The notes under the pieces are model-generated. The model searched no databases and was not told where the DNA came from. It worked only from the letters and a program-made list of their open reading frames with translations. Shown piece after piece: positions 35,030 to 44,997 of a stretch of DNA of 64,000 bases (position 1 is the first letter of the stretch; each line of letters opens with the position of its first letter). Both the position numbers and the translations under genes were made by a program. The stretch is from Methylobacterium sp. (lineage in GTDB: Bacteria; Pseudomonadota; Alphaproteobacteria; Rhizobiales; Beijerinckiaceae), in assembly GCF_019745455.1 (NCBI RefSeq), contig NZ_JAIETD010000045.1, positions 22,128 to 86,127 on the forward strand, given 5' to 3'.

Positions 35030-36078
35030 GCTCTCGTCTCCTTCAAAGCTCGCGCGACGATTCCGGCGGTGTCGGACCATCGCGGCAAGGCTTTGGCCGC
35101 CGCCCAGGATCGATCCGCGGCGGCATGGCGTCCAGCGGGGTCGGCGATCATCGACCGCAAGGCGGCGGATAGGGCGGTTGCGTCTCCCGGCGGCACCTTG
35201 AGGCCAGCGCCGTTGGGGACGGTCTCGCCCGCGGCACCCCCTGTCGTCGCGACGATCGGCAGGCCGCGGGCTAAGGCTTCGGCGAGAGCCATGCCGTAAC
35301 CCTCGAAATGGGAGGACGAGACCGCACAATCGGCCCTCGCATAAAGCGCGGCGAGCCGGTCCGCAGTGACCGGCCCGGCTAGGGTGATCCGAGAGGCGAG
35401 GCCTGCAGATTCTATCGCTGCGCCCAACGTCGCGACATGGCCGTGGTCGCGGTCGAGGGTTCCGACGATGGTCAGGGTCCAATCGAGGTCGGCGAGGGGT
35501 ACGAGGGCCGCAACGAGATCGAGATAGCCCTTGCGCGGCGTCACCGCGCCGACAGCGATCAGAGAGACGCAGGTCGATCCGCTGCCGGCAGCGCGGGAGG
35601 CTTGCTCCGTGCCGGGCTCTGCCACAACGATGTGCTCGGCCATGATGGCGAAGGCGTCGATCAGCAGGCCACGCGTGAAGCGGCTCGTCACCACGATGCG
35701 GTCGGCGAGGGCGAGGGCCGCGCGCTCGCTCGCGACGAGATCGGCCGCTCGCCGCCGCGTCAGTCCGGCTTCATAGCCGAGGGGATGGTGGACGAGGGCG
35801 ACGATCGGCCTTGTATCCGCCGCGGCGATGATGCTGGGCGGCAGTGCTCCATAGGCGAGGCCGTCGACGAGAAGGACCGCCTCCGGGGGTGTCGCAGAAA
35901 GAACCGCCGCGGTGACGGTCAGATCCGCGGCCGGCGGATGCGGGAACGTTCGCGGCAGCATGACGCCTTCGATCGCGACGCCGTGAGCCGGCAGTTCGCG
36001 AAGGAGGCGGCGGGCATAGACGTAGCCGCCGGTCGGCGTGGCGAGATCACCCGGGATCAGGAACCGGGCCTCGATCAC
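35026..36078 (-). CDS. GT4-family glycosyltransferase
   Basis: A GT-B fold glycosyltransferase of 350 residues. It starts IEARFLIPGDLATPTGGYVY, and its C-terminal donor domain has SLIAVGAVTPRKGYLDLVAA and the E-x7-E motif (SHFEGYGMALAEALARGLP followed by IVATTGGAAGE). The start is taken at the GTG at 36078, which forms a GTGA overlap with the pterin-homologue stop; a GTG at 36102 would add eight residues. There is no membrane segment. Its acceptor is unknown; the context suggests it acts on the product of its operon partners. Confidence 0.88.
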   Translation of the reverse strand: MIEARFLIPGDLATPTGGYVYARRLLRELPAHGVAIEGVMLPRTFPHPPAADLTVTAAVLSATPPEAVLLVDGLAYGALPPSIIAAADTRPIVALVHHPLGYEAGLTRRRAADLVASERAALALADRIVVTSRFTRGLLIDAFAIMAEHIVVAEPGTEQASRAAGSGSTCVSLIAVGAVTPRKGYLDLVAALVPLADLDWTLTIVGTLDRDHGHVATLGAAIESAGLASRITLAGPVTADRLAALYARADCAVSSSHFEGYGMALAEALARGLPIVATTGGAAGETVPNGAGLKVPPGDATALSAALRSMIADPAGRHAAADRSWAAAKALPRWSDTAGIVARALKETRA

Positions 36079-36479
36079 CCTGCCACCGGCCCTTCGAACC
36101 ACGCTCTTGCCACGTGCGACTCATGCAAGGTGACGCGCAAGCGCGAGACCCCGTCCCCGCCGGGACCGAGCTCGCCGGTCCGTGCCGCCTCGGCCATCGC
36201 CCGGTGGATGTAACCGCAGAGGAACTCGGTCGTGGTGTTGAGTCCTGCGAATTGCGGCAGGGCGTCCAGGTTCTGGTAGTTGAGGGGCGCCAGGATGCGT
36301 TTGAGCGCCTCGCCGGCCCTCCCGATGTCGACGACGACACCGTCCTCGGTGAGGGTATCGCGGAAGAACGCCACGTCGACCACGAAGGTCGCCCCGTGCA
36401 GCCCCTGCGCCGGCCCGAAGAGCTCGCCGCGGAAACTGTGGGCGATCATGACGTGCTCGCGGACTTCGATCGCGTACAT
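36075..36479 (-). CDS. 6-pyruvoyl-tetrahydropterin synthase / QueD homologue with altered active site
   Basis: A 134-residue T-fold protein. H14 (MIAHSFRG) and H28 (GLHGATFVVDV) match two of the three zinc histidines of QueD/PTPS. The third (HGH) is A30, and the catalytic cysteine four residues before H28 is A24. VVVDIGRAGEALKRILAPLN and the acidic TLHESHVARAWFEG near the end are kept. It is probably not a standard 6-carboxytetrahydropterin or 6-pyruvoyl-tetrahydropterin synthase. It lies 27 bases after the dehydrogenase gene and overlaps the GT4 gene. Confidence 0.85.
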   Translation of the reverse strand: MYAIEVREHVMIAHSFRGELFGPAQGLHGATFVVDVAFFRDTLTEDGVVVDIGRAGEALKRILAPLNYQNLDALPQFAGLNTTTEFLCGYIHRAMAEAARTGELGPGGDGVSRLRVTLHESHVARAWFEGPVAG

Positions 36480-36506
36480 GGTTGATATTCTCTCGTAGTT
36501 TGGGGT

Positions 36507-37499
36507 TCAGCGCCCGTAGCGCACCACGGTGCAGAGACCGGGCGCACCGGGAGCGAGCAGATTTGGTAGCGCCGCGGGGAGGTCGTCGAACGCCACCTCG
36601 CCGGTGATCAGCAGATCGAGGCGCGGATCGGCGAGGAGCGCCATGGCCTTTTCCATGCGGCGGGCATGATCCCAGCGAGGCCGCCGGGAGGGTGATACCT
36701 GCCCGACCTGGCTCGACACCAACTGCAGCCGCCGCGCGTGAAAATCGAGGCCGAGCGGTGCCGCTACGCTCTGTGCGCCGTACCAGCTGAGCTCGACCAC
36801 CTTGGCTTCGTCTCCCGCCAAAGACAGTGCGAGGGCTAGCCCGTCCTGACTGGCGCTTGCGTGAAAGACGATGTCGGCCCCGCCGGGCTCTGCATTGCCA
36901 GCGCCGAGGAAGGTGGCGCCGAAGGCGGCGGCGATCCCGGCTCGCTCGCTCGCCACATCGATCACGTCGACCTCGCATCCGACGATACCGGCGGCCAGAT
37001 AGGCGACGAGGAGACCCACGACGCCAGCGCCGACGATCACGATCCTGTCACCTGGCCCCGCGGCCGAATCCCATATCGCATTCAGCGCGGTTTCCATATT
37101 GGCGGCGAGCACGGCCCGGCGTGGAGGCACGTTTGCCGCGATGGCGTGAAGCGAAGCAGAGCCCGCATGGAACCTGTCCTGATGCGGATGCAGAGCGAAA
37201 ACCACAGAGCCATCGGCGATACGGCCGACGGCGCAGTAGCCGTATTTCACGGGGAACGGAAAATTCCCGTCCTGGGCCGGAGCCTTCATGCGCTCGTAAA
37301 GGCTCGGCGGGACACGTCCCTCGAAGACGAGGCGTTCCGTGCCTCGGCTGATCGCGCTCCACATGGTCTCGACGATGACGTCCCCCGGATCGGGAGCCGG
37401 CGCAGCTTCGTGCCGCAGCTCGGCCTGGGACGGCGCGGTGTACCAGAGAGCGCGCGTTGATTCGTCGCCGACCCCGCGGGATGCCTGACGTTGATCCAC
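36507..37499 (-). CDS. Medium-chain dehydrogenase/reductase, zinc ligands not evident
   Basis: A 330-residue MDR-superfamily oxidoreductase. The N-terminal catalytic domain has ETMWSAISRGTERLVFEG, where classical alcohol dehydrogenases have a zinc-binding Cys; the four-Cys structural zinc lobe is also absent. The nucleotide-binding motif is DRIVIVGAGVVGLLVAYLAA. The start is the GTG at 37499, with AAGGAG five bases upstream. It heads the operon and is divergent from the OpgH-like gene with about 50 bases between starts. The substrate is unknown. Confidence 0.85.
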   Translation of the reverse strand: MDQRQASRGVGDESTRALWYTAPSQAELRHEAAPAPDPGDVIVETMWSAISRGTERLVFEGRVPPSLYERMKAPAQDGNFPFPVKYGYCAVGRIADGSVVFALHPHQDRFHAGSASLHAIAANVPPRRAVLAANMETALNAIWDSAAGPGDRIVIVGAGVVGLLVAYLAAGIVGCEVDVIDVASERAGIAAAFGATFLGAGNAEPGGADIVFHASASQDGLALALSLAGDEAKVVELSWYGAQSVAAPLGLDFHARRLQLVSSQVGQVSPSRRPRWDHARRMEKAMALLADPRLDLLITGEVAFDDLPAALPNLLAPGAPGLCTVVRYGR

Positions 37500-37550
37500 G
37501 CTGACTCCTTGCGGCCTCGGCCGGTGGCGGCCGATGCGCGTGCTCTTCTC

Positions 37551-39281
37551 ATGACGCCGGCAGGCATACAACAGCGTGCCTCCCTTCGGCGCCGGCGCAG
37601 GCTGGTGCTCGGCCTGAATCTCGCGAGTTGCCTCCTCTTCATCGGGCTCACCGCCTCCGTTCTCGGTACGGATGGGTGGACTTTCGTGGAGCTGGGCCTC
37701 CTGATCTCCTGCGTCCTGTCGATCCCCTGGACGATCCTCGGCTTCTGGAATGCCGTCATCGGTTTCTGGCTCCTGCGCCGGGGGGGCGCCGGCCTCCAGT
37801 CGGCGGCGCCCTTCCTCGCCGCGGCAGAAGACGGCGAGCCGATCCATGTCAGGACGGCGGTGGTGATGACCCTGCGCAACGAGGATCCGGCTCGGGCGCT
37901 GCCACGGCTCGAGCGCGTCAAGCGGAGCCTCGATGCCAGTGGCTGGGGCGAGGCCTTCGCCTACCATGTCCTCAGCGACAGCGACGACCCGGCCGTCATC
38001 GCGGCGGAAGAGCAGGCCGTGGCCGACTGGCGGCTGCGCAGCCCGATCCTGGACCAGTCCCGCATCGCCTATCGCCGCCGGCCCGACAATGCGGGCTTCA
38101 AGGCCGGCAACCTGCAGGAATTCTGCGGGCGGCACGCAGAGACCTACGACCTGATGCTGCCCCTCGACGCCGACAGTGCGATGGACGGCCCGAGCGTGCT
38201 GCGCCTCGTGAAGATCATGCAGGCTCACCCGCGCATCGGCATACTGCAGAGCCTGGTCGTCGGCACGCCGGCCGGAAGCCCCTTCAGCCGGATCTTCCAG
38301 TTCGGCATGCGTCAGGGCATGAGGCCCTACACGCTCGGCGCCGCGTGGTGGACGGGTGATTGCGGCCCGTTCTGGGGGCACAACGCCCTCGTCCGCATCC
38401 AGCCCTTCGCCGAGCATTGCCGGATGCCGAACCTATCCGATGGGCTTCTTGGCGGTCCGATCCTCTCGCATGACCAGATCGAGGCGGTATTGATGCGCCG
38501 CGCCGGCTTCGAGGTTCGGGTGTTGCCCGTCGAGAGCGGCAGCTTCGAAGACAATCCGCCGACGCTGATCGACCACGTCGCCCGGGAGGCGCGCTGGTGC
38601 TTCGGCAACATGCAGTACCTGCGGCTCCTGACTCTGCCGGGCCTGCACCCCATCAGCCGCTTCCAGCTCTTCGCCGCGGTCGCGATGTTCCTGACCGCTC
38701 CGGCCATCACGCTGGCGCTCGCTCTCCTCCCGTTCAAGCTGGCCGCGGGAGGGGACGACGTTCCGGCAAGTCTCGTGGCGGGTCTCTACGTCGCTTGGTT
38801 GCTCGCCGCGATCGCCCCCAAGCTTGCCGGATATCTCGACCTTCTCCTCGATCCGGCTGCCCGCCGCGCCTATGGCGGGGCGGGAAAGATACTCGCCGGG
38901 GCGGGGCTCGAGATAGCCTTCTCGTTCCTCCTCCTCGCGGTCGCGACGTTCCGCCTGACTCTGCTGTTCCTCAGCGGCTTCGGACGCAACGCCGGATCGT
39001 GGAACCGCCAGAATCGGGATGCTCGCGGCATCTCGTTCCGATCCGCCGCGAGCGGGTTGTGGGGCTGCCTCGCCTTCGGCTGCGCTGTGTGGCTGGCCCT
39101 CGTCTGGTCGAGCCCGGCCATCCTGGTCTGGAGCCTCCCGCTGACTCTCGGCTACCTTCTGGCGATACCCTTTGCCATGGCGACGGCATCACCGCGCCTC
39201 GGCCTCGCGATCGCGCGACGGGGGATCTGTGCGACCCCCGAGGAGCTCAGCGCCGCAAGGCCCGCGGCAGAGGCCCGCTGA
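37551..39281 (+). CDS. OpgH/MdoH-like glucan glucosyltransferase
   Basis: A membrane GT2 enzyme of 576 residues. After an Arg-rich start and two helices, the catalytic domain shows TLRNEDPARALPRLERVKRS, the DxD motif PLDADSAMDG, WGHNALVRIQPFAEHC, LSHDQIEAVLMRRAGFEVRV and the RxxRW motif REARWCFGN. Several helices follow. This is the pattern of OpgH, which makes periplasmic beta-glucan, but the usual partner opgG is not adjacent and the protein is shorter than E. coli OpgH. The ATG at 37551 has no clear ribosome binding site; a GTG at 37524 is an alternative. Confidence 0.85.
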   Translation: MTPAGIQQRASLRRRRRLVLGLNLASCLLFIGLTASVLGTDGWTFVELGLLISCVLSIPWTILGFWNAVIGFWLLRRGGAGLQSAAPFLAAAEDGEPIHVRTAVVMTLRNEDPARALPRLERVKRSLDASGWGEAFAYHVLSDSDDPAVIAAEEQAVADWRLRSPILDQSRIAYRRRPDNAGFKAGNLQEFCGRHAETYDLMLPLDADSAMDGPSVLRLVKIMQAHPRIGILQSLVVGTPAGSPFSRIFQFGMRQGMRPYTLGAAWWTGDCGPFWGHNALVRIQPFAEHCRMPNLSDGLLGGPILSHDQIEAVLMRRAGFEVRVLPVESGSFEDNPPTLIDHVAREARWCFGNMQYLRLLTLPGLHPISRFQLFAAVAMFLTAPAITLALALLPFKLAAGGDDVPASLVAGLYVAWLLAAIAPKLAGYLDLLLDPAARRAYGGAGKILAGAGLEIAFSFLLLAVATFRLTLLFLSGFGRNAGSWNRQNRDARGISFRSAASGLWGCLAFGCAVWLALVWSSPAILVWSLPLTLGYLLAIPFAMATASPRLGLAIARRGICATPEELSAARPAAEAR

Positions 39282-39306
39282 ACAGCAATTCGGGCTCGGG
39301 CCGGGA

Positions 39307-40032
39307 TCAGGGCTCGAGGTGGAGGTAGAGCGGATCGAACTCCGCCGCCTCCCGGAGGGCGTCCCAGTTCTCGATCACCAGGGCACGGCCGCGCAGGGAG
39401 ATCAGCTTTCGGCTGCGAAGATCCTGCAGCACCCGGTTTACGTGAACGTTGGAAAGGCCGAGGGCGTCCGCGATGTCGACCTGAGTGATCGGCCATTCGC
39501 ACCGATAGTCGTCGGCGAGCCCGATGGCGTTCATCTTGACGTAGATCTCGCAGAACAGGTGGGCGATGCGTCCGTAGGCCGAGCGCCGTCCGATCCCCGT
39601 CATCCATTCGCGGAAGATCGCCGCGTCCACGAGGGTGTCCCGCCAGAGGACACCGCAGATGCCGGGAAAGCGCCGGACGAGATCGTGAACGCCCTCATGG
39701 GGGATCAGGGCGACCGTGCAGGGCGTCACGGTGGCGAGGTTGTGGTCCATCACCTTCAGGTGCAGGCTCTGAAGGTCGGGGATGTCGCCCGCGATGTGGA
39801 ACGACAGGATCTGCCGCTTACCCTCCGACAGCAGCTTGTAGCGGCATGCCCATCCGTCGAGGATCAGACAGCATTGCGTCGGCTGATCCTTCTCCCTGAC
39901 GATGTCCTGACCGCCTTCGAGACGCTTCTTGGTAAAGGGAAGATTTTCCACCGCCCGCTGTTCTTCGGTGGAGACCCGGTCGATGCTGCGGAGCTTGCGC
40001 GTCAGCCATCCCAAATCGTCCGGTGTCGTCAT
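39307..40032 (-). CDS. Crp/Fnr-family transcriptional regulator
   Basis: A 241-residue regulator with an N-terminal cyclic-nucleotide-binding fold (ENLPFTKKRLEGGQDIVREK, QILSFHIAGDIPDLQSLHLK) and a C-terminal helix-turn-helix (PITQVDIADALGLSNVHVNR). The Fnr N-terminal four-cysteine cluster is absent, and a clear cAMP pocket is not seen. It belongs to the large group of such regulators in Methylobacteriaceae and Bradyrhizobiaceae. The ATG at 40032 is preferred. It is convergent with the OpgH-like gene. Confidence 0.88.
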   Translation of the reverse strand: MTTPDDLGWLTRKLRSIDRVSTEEQRAVENLPFTKKRLEGGQDIVREKDQPTQCCLILDGWACRYKLLSEGKRQILSFHIAGDIPDLQSLHLKVMDHNLATVTPCTVALIPHEGVHDLVRRFPGICGVLWRDTLVDAAIFREWMTGIGRRSAYGRIAHLFCEIYVKMNAIGLADDYRCEWPITQVDIADALGLSNVHVNRVLQDLRSRKLISLRGRALVIENWDALREAAEFDPLYLHLEP

Positions 40033-40480
40033 GGGCACAGTGATCGGATCCCGTTTCGAACCAGAAACGACGCTCAACCCATCGCGTGGCGTTCGCTTCG
40101 GCCTATCCATGCGACAGACGGCAAATGCGGGTGCATCTGCATTCGCATATGTTGGTATGGCCTCGTTCCATGGCTTATTTTCTTATCGGCGCCGGCATTG
40201 GCGAATGCGCCTCAGCACAGGCGGCCCAGACTGATCGCGATAAATGACGTTATTTGTACTTGATGATTATAAATATCTACGGATCAGGTCCGTGACCTCT
40301 GTAATATTTCGATCAATACTATCGGAATATTGCCGAACATATGCTGAATTTAATCAGCTGCGCCGGTTTTGCGAGGTCCTTGCATCACGACGTCCTCGCA
40401 TCATGAGGCGACGCCACCTCGATAGATCTCTCACGGACGCCGACGGGATGCCGTTTCCAGGCCCGACGCACGGCGACCTG
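40033..40480. other. AT-rich intergenic region between the crp-type gene and marC
   Basis: About 450 bases without a supported gene. Positions 40234-40345 are strikingly AT-rich for this genome. They contain an imperfect inverted repeat, AATATTTCGAT (40303-40313) with ATCGGAATATT (40321-40331), one position being G-T. An open frame starting at 40244 continues only as the antisense of marC. The region could be a crp-type promoter, a small RNA, or a trace of foreign DNA. Confidence 0.5.
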
Positions 40481-41167
40481 TCATCCCCGGCGCCCAGCGA
40501 TCAGCGGCCCGAGGACGTCGACCACTCCATTCACGAAGATCTGGGTACCGACACACAGGAGCAGGAAGGCAGAGAGCCGCCCGAGCACCCTCGCGCGCAC
40601 CGGCCCGATCAGCTCGACGACCCGGTCGGCCGAGCCGTAGGTCAGGCGCACCATGGCGGCGATGACGAGAGCGGCCACCGACACGCCGACGAAGAAGCCG
40701 ACTGCCTCCGGGCTGCCCGAGGGCCGGTTCGAACCGAGTGCGATCGCCACCGCAATCGTGCCGGGGCCGGTGGTGAAGGGCAGGGTGAGCGGGAAGAACG
40801 CGATCTCCGCGAGGTTGCCGGCGGGCTCATTGGCCTCGGCCTGCTTGCGAGCCTCGCGCGCCTCGGGCGCCCGCAGGAGGGTCCAGGCCGAGGCGCCGAC
40901 GACGAGGCCGCCCGCGATCCTGAGCGCTGCCAGCGACACGCCGAAGAAGTTGAGGATCGGCGCTCCCGCCCAGAGGGCGGCGAGCATGATGAGTGCTGCG
41001 TAGAAGCTGATCCTCCGGGCGAGTTCGAGCCGCTCGGCATGGCTGTTCTGCGCGGTCACCTGGGCGAAGATCAGGGCCGCGCCGACCGGGTTGACGATGG
41101 AGAACAGGGTCGAGAGCGCGAGGAGGAAGCTCGCCAGGGTCGCTTCCGGGCTGATGGTGCTCGTCAT
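40481..41167 (-). CDS. MarC-family membrane protein
   Basis: A 228-residue inner-membrane protein with six hydrophobic helices. The family signatures are FLLALSTLFSIVNPVGAALI near the N-terminus and FFPLTLPFTTGPGTIAVAIA in the middle, the two NPxGxx/PxxxGPG repeats. MarC proteins were once linked to antibiotic resistance, but their transport role is unproven. It lies 4 bases after a methyltransferase gene on the same strand. Confidence 0.92.
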   Translation of the reverse strand: MTSTISPEATLASFLLALSTLFSIVNPVGAALIFAQVTAQNSHAERLELARRISFYAALIMLAALWAGAPILNFFGVSLAALRIAGGLVVGASAWTLLRAPEAREARKQAEANEPAGNLAEIAFFPLTLPFTTGPGTIAVAIALGSNRPSGSPEAVGFFVGVSVAALVIAAMVRLTYGSADRVVELIGPVRARVLGRLSAFLLLCVGTQIFVNGVVDVLGPLIAGRRG

Positions 41168-41171
41168 CGGG

Positions 41172-41906
41172 TCAGCCTGGTGACGGAGAGGGGACGAGCG
41201 CCCTCGCCGGTGCCCGCAGGGTGCTGCGGCGGACCTGGTGCACCGGGATCGGGCGGTAGAGCTGCTTGGTTGCGTCGACCACGTGGAGTCCTGCGAAGGG
41301 CAGAGACAATCCGGTGCCGAACCGCTCCCAGGCCCCTGCCGTCTGCAGCCAGATCCGGCTCTCGACAGGGGGCATGTAGAGGGTCTCGGCCCAACCCTCC
41401 GGCGAGAACAACGTGCTGCGCATCAGCCTGCCGAGCTGGGACCGGCTGTAAGGCTGCCCGTGGCCGAAGGGCGTCGCCTCGCGTCGTGCCCAGACGCCGC
41501 GGCGGTTCGGCACGACGAGGATCATCCGACCGCCAGGCGTGAGGACCCGCCAGACGTCCTGGAGCAGTTCGGTCGGGCTCTCCACCGATTCGAGGGCATG
41601 GACAAGAATCACCCGGTCAACCGCGGCCTCGGGCAGCGGCATCATGGTCAGGTCGGCGAGGGCGGAACAGGAGCGGCCGCTTCCCGGCCAGTTCACCACC
41701 CCTTGCGTCGCCGGCATGAAGGCGAGGGTGCGTTCGGCGATACAATGGACGGTGCCGAGATAGGGGGTGGCATAGCCGAGCCCGAGCACCCGAAGCCCCG
41801 AGACCGAGCCGAGAAAGCCATGGATCGAGCGGCCTACGATCCTTTGGGTCACGGCGCCCAGCGGAGTTGCGTAGAATGCGCGAAGGTCGGTGACGTCGAG
41901 ACGCAT
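41172..41906 (-). CDS. Class I SAM-dependent methyltransferase
   Basis: A 244-residue methyltransferase of the Methyltransf_11 type. Motif I is LRVLGLGYATPYLG, which is degenerate compared with the usual DxGxGxG. Later motifs are LPLPEAAVDRVILVHALESV-like (MMPLPEAAVDRVILVHALE) and VWRVLTPGGRMILVVPN, which are well kept. The N-terminus FYATPLGAVTQRIVGRSIH is typical of a Rhizobiales group found beside gloB. It is divergent from the gloB gene with 157 bases between starts. Confidence 0.85.
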   Translation of the reverse strand: MRLDVTDLRAFYATPLGAVTQRIVGRSIHGFLGSVSGLRVLGLGYATPYLGTVHCIAERTLAFMPATQGVVNWPGSGRSCSALADLTMMPLPEAAVDRVILVHALESVESPTELLQDVWRVLTPGGRMILVVPNRRGVWARREATPFGHGQPYSRSQLGRLMRSTLFSPEGWAETLYMPPVESRIWLQTAGAWERFGTGLSLPFAGLHVVDATKQLYRPIPVHQVRRSTLRAPARALVPSPSPG

Positions 41907-42063
41907 GAAAACGGGTTCCGGCCCGATCGGACTGCATTATTGGGCGGCTGCGGCCCATCAATGGTGATCCGAGGCAGGCCCGGCAACCCGAGTCGCACGG
42001 GAACCCGTGAGTGTTCCCCATTCTTGAGCCCGACACCGAACGAACGCACCGAGGAGACGCCCC

Positions 42064-42843
42064 ATGAACGCCAACGGCCCCGAGATCCGAACCTTCCTGT
42101 GCCGCAGCGACAATATCGGCGTCCTCGTTCGCGATCCGCAGACCGGCGCCTGCGCCGCCATCGACGTGCCCGAAGCGGAGGCGGTCCTCGCCGCCCTGGA
42201 TGAGTCGGGCTGGAGCCTCACCGACATCATCGTCACCCACCGGCACACCGACCACATCGCCGGCATTCCCGAAGTGAAGCGACGCACCGGCGCCAAGGTC
42301 ACGGCGCCCATCAGGGCGGGCGACGCGGTGCCGGAGGTGGATGTCAGGGTCGGGGAGGGCGATCGAATCCAGCTCGGCGGCCTCACCGCAGAGGTCTGGG
42401 AAACCCCGGGCCATTGCGACGACCACGTCTCCTATGTCTTCCGCGAGGCCGGCATCGCCTTCGCCGGCGATACCCTCTTCACCCTCGGTTGCGGACGCGT
42501 CCTCGAAGGACCGCCCGAGACGCTTTGGACCTCGCTGTCGCGCTTCCTCGCCCTGCCCGATACCACGCAAGTCTATAGCGGGCATGATTACGTCCTCTCC
42601 AATGGCCGCTTCGCCCTGGCCGTCGAGCCCGGCAATGCGCGCCTGGCCGAACGCATGACGGAGGCCGAAGCCGCGCAGAGCGAGGGCCGCTTCCTCATCC
42701 CGACCACCATGGGGGTCGAGCGCGCGACCAATCCGTTCCTGCGATCCGACATGCCCGAATTGGCGCAGGCCGCAGGACTGCCGGCGAATGCACCGCCGGT
42801 CGAGGTCTTCACCGCGTTGCGGGCCTGGAAGAACCGGTTCTGA
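42064..42843 (+). CDS. gloB: Hydroxyacylglutathione hydrolase (glyoxalase II)
   Basis: A metallo-beta-lactamase-fold thiolesterase that splits S-lactoylglutathione in methylglyoxal removal. The 259-residue protein has the metal motif VTHRHTDHIAG, the later ligands TPGHCDDHVSY and FAGDTLFTLGCGR, and YSGHDYVLSN. The C-terminal substrate domain ends EVFTALRAWKNRF, the usual GloB end. The ATG at 42064 is preceded by GAGGAG. Confidence 0.93.
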   Translation: MNANGPEIRTFLCRSDNIGVLVRDPQTGACAAIDVPEAEAVLAALDESGWSLTDIIVTHRHTDHIAGIPEVKRRTGAKVTAPIRAGDAVPEVDVRVGEGDRIQLGGLTAEVWETPGHCDDHVSYVFREAGIAFAGDTLFTLGCGRVLEGPPETLWTSLSRFLALPDTTQVYSGHDYVLSNGRFALAVEPGNARLAERMTEAEAAQSEGRFLIPTTMGVERATNPFLRSDMPELAQAAGLPANAPPVEVFTALRAWKNRF

Positions 42844-42920
42844 CAGGCTATGCGATTTGTAGGACAACCATAACGTTCGAGCGGCGCCGCCGCCGTTCGT
42901 CTGGAGAGGACCTCAGGCTG

Positions 42921-43736
42921 ATGCGGGCCCGCGCCCATCGAAACTCGCTCGTCCATGAGCGAGACGTCTTCAACGGACCGCACAAGGCGTCCGTCGCCGT
43001 CGTCTCCGTATCGCCGGAACCGGCCAACGATCCGGTCGGAGACGTCGGCAAGGAAACGCTCCCATCCGATTCCGACGATCCGCCTGCCAGCGCCGAAGCG
43101 TCCACTCCTCGCCAGATACGGGCCGCGTTCCGCAATCGTACGGCCCCGGTTTCGGCCGATATCCGCCTCCTCGCGATCGCCTCCGAGCATCTCGCCCGAC
43201 TCGGACCCAAACGGGTGACCGTGGTGGCGGTGGCGGCGGAAGCGGGGATGACCCATGCCAACGTCTACCGCTATTTCCCTTCGAAGGACGCCCTTCTGGA
43301 TGCGGTGGTCGGGCGCTGGCTGCGCGACCTCGAGGCCGAGCTTGCCCGCATCGCCGACGCTCCTGATCCGGCCGATGACAAGGTCGAGCGCCTGTTGACC
43401 GCACTGGCCGCCGCCCAGCGCGAGACCCTGTCACGGGCGCCGCATCTCTTCTCGGTCCATCTCGACGCCACGGTGGCGTCGCGTCCGATCGCACGTCGTC
43501 ATCGCGTGCGTCTGCGCAGCCTCGTCGAGCGCGTCGTCGAGGACGGCATCGGAGCCGGCACCTTCGTGGCCCGCGATCGAGAGAGGGCCATCGCGTACAT
43601 CTTCGACGCGAGTTACCGTTTCACCCATCCCCTCGCGATCCATAACGATTCCGACGTGCCGCCGGACCTCGTCGAAGCCCGCTTCGGAGCGGTCATCCAG
43701 GCGATCCAGCGCGTCTTGAGGGCGGGCATCCTCTAG
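42921..43736 (+). CDS. TetR-family transcriptional regulator
   Basis: A 271-residue regulator with a long polar N-terminal extension of about 70 residues before the helix-turn-helix (LLAIASEHLARLGPKRVTVV, AAEAGMTHANVYRYFPSKDA). The C-terminal ligand domain is helical. TetR proteins usually start 10-20 residues before the helix-turn-helix, so the true start may be later, for example a GTG in the VSVSPEP region. It lies 77 bases after gloB. Its target is unknown. Confidence 0.85.
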   Translation: MRARAHRNSLVHERDVFNGPHKASVAVVSVSPEPANDPVGDVGKETLPSDSDDPPASAEASTPRQIRAAFRNRTAPVSADIRLLAIASEHLARLGPKRVTVVAVAAEAGMTHANVYRYFPSKDALLDAVVGRWLRDLEAELARIADAPDPADDKVERLLTALAAAQRETLSRAPHLFSVHLDATVASRPIARRHRVRLRSLVERVVEDGIGAGTFVARDRERAIAYIFDASYRFTHPLAIHNDSDVPPDLVEARFGAVIQAIQRVLRAGIL

Positions 43737-43958
43737 TCGACGTGACAGATCGGCTGACCTGTCACCCGTGCTTCGCCGTCGAACCATATCAATCGACCTG
43801 GGAGCTAAGCGACTGGCGAGCTTGGCATTCTCTGCCTCATGGCGAGGATGGCGGTGATCGCGACTGGCCCGAACTCTGCTTCACGTATGTGGTGGTCGGC
43901 TTGAAGAGCCGCGCCTTTTCCGCCACACCCCGCCACAACAAATGCGGCCCGCCCGTGA

Positions 43959-44981
<1,023 letters not shown>

Positions 44982-44997
44982 CGGCTCGGGCGTATGG

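Noticed and set aside
37500..38417. N-terminal 306 codons of the frame that contains the MDR dehydrogenase
   Set aside because: This part is antisense to the OpgH-like gene. A GTG with a strong ribosome binding site at 37499 gives a normal-length dehydrogenase.
40244..41542. 432-codon open frame on the plus strand across marC
   Set aside because: Only its first 65 codons lie outside marC; the rest is antisense to that clear membrane protein and is full of Arg, Glu and Pro.
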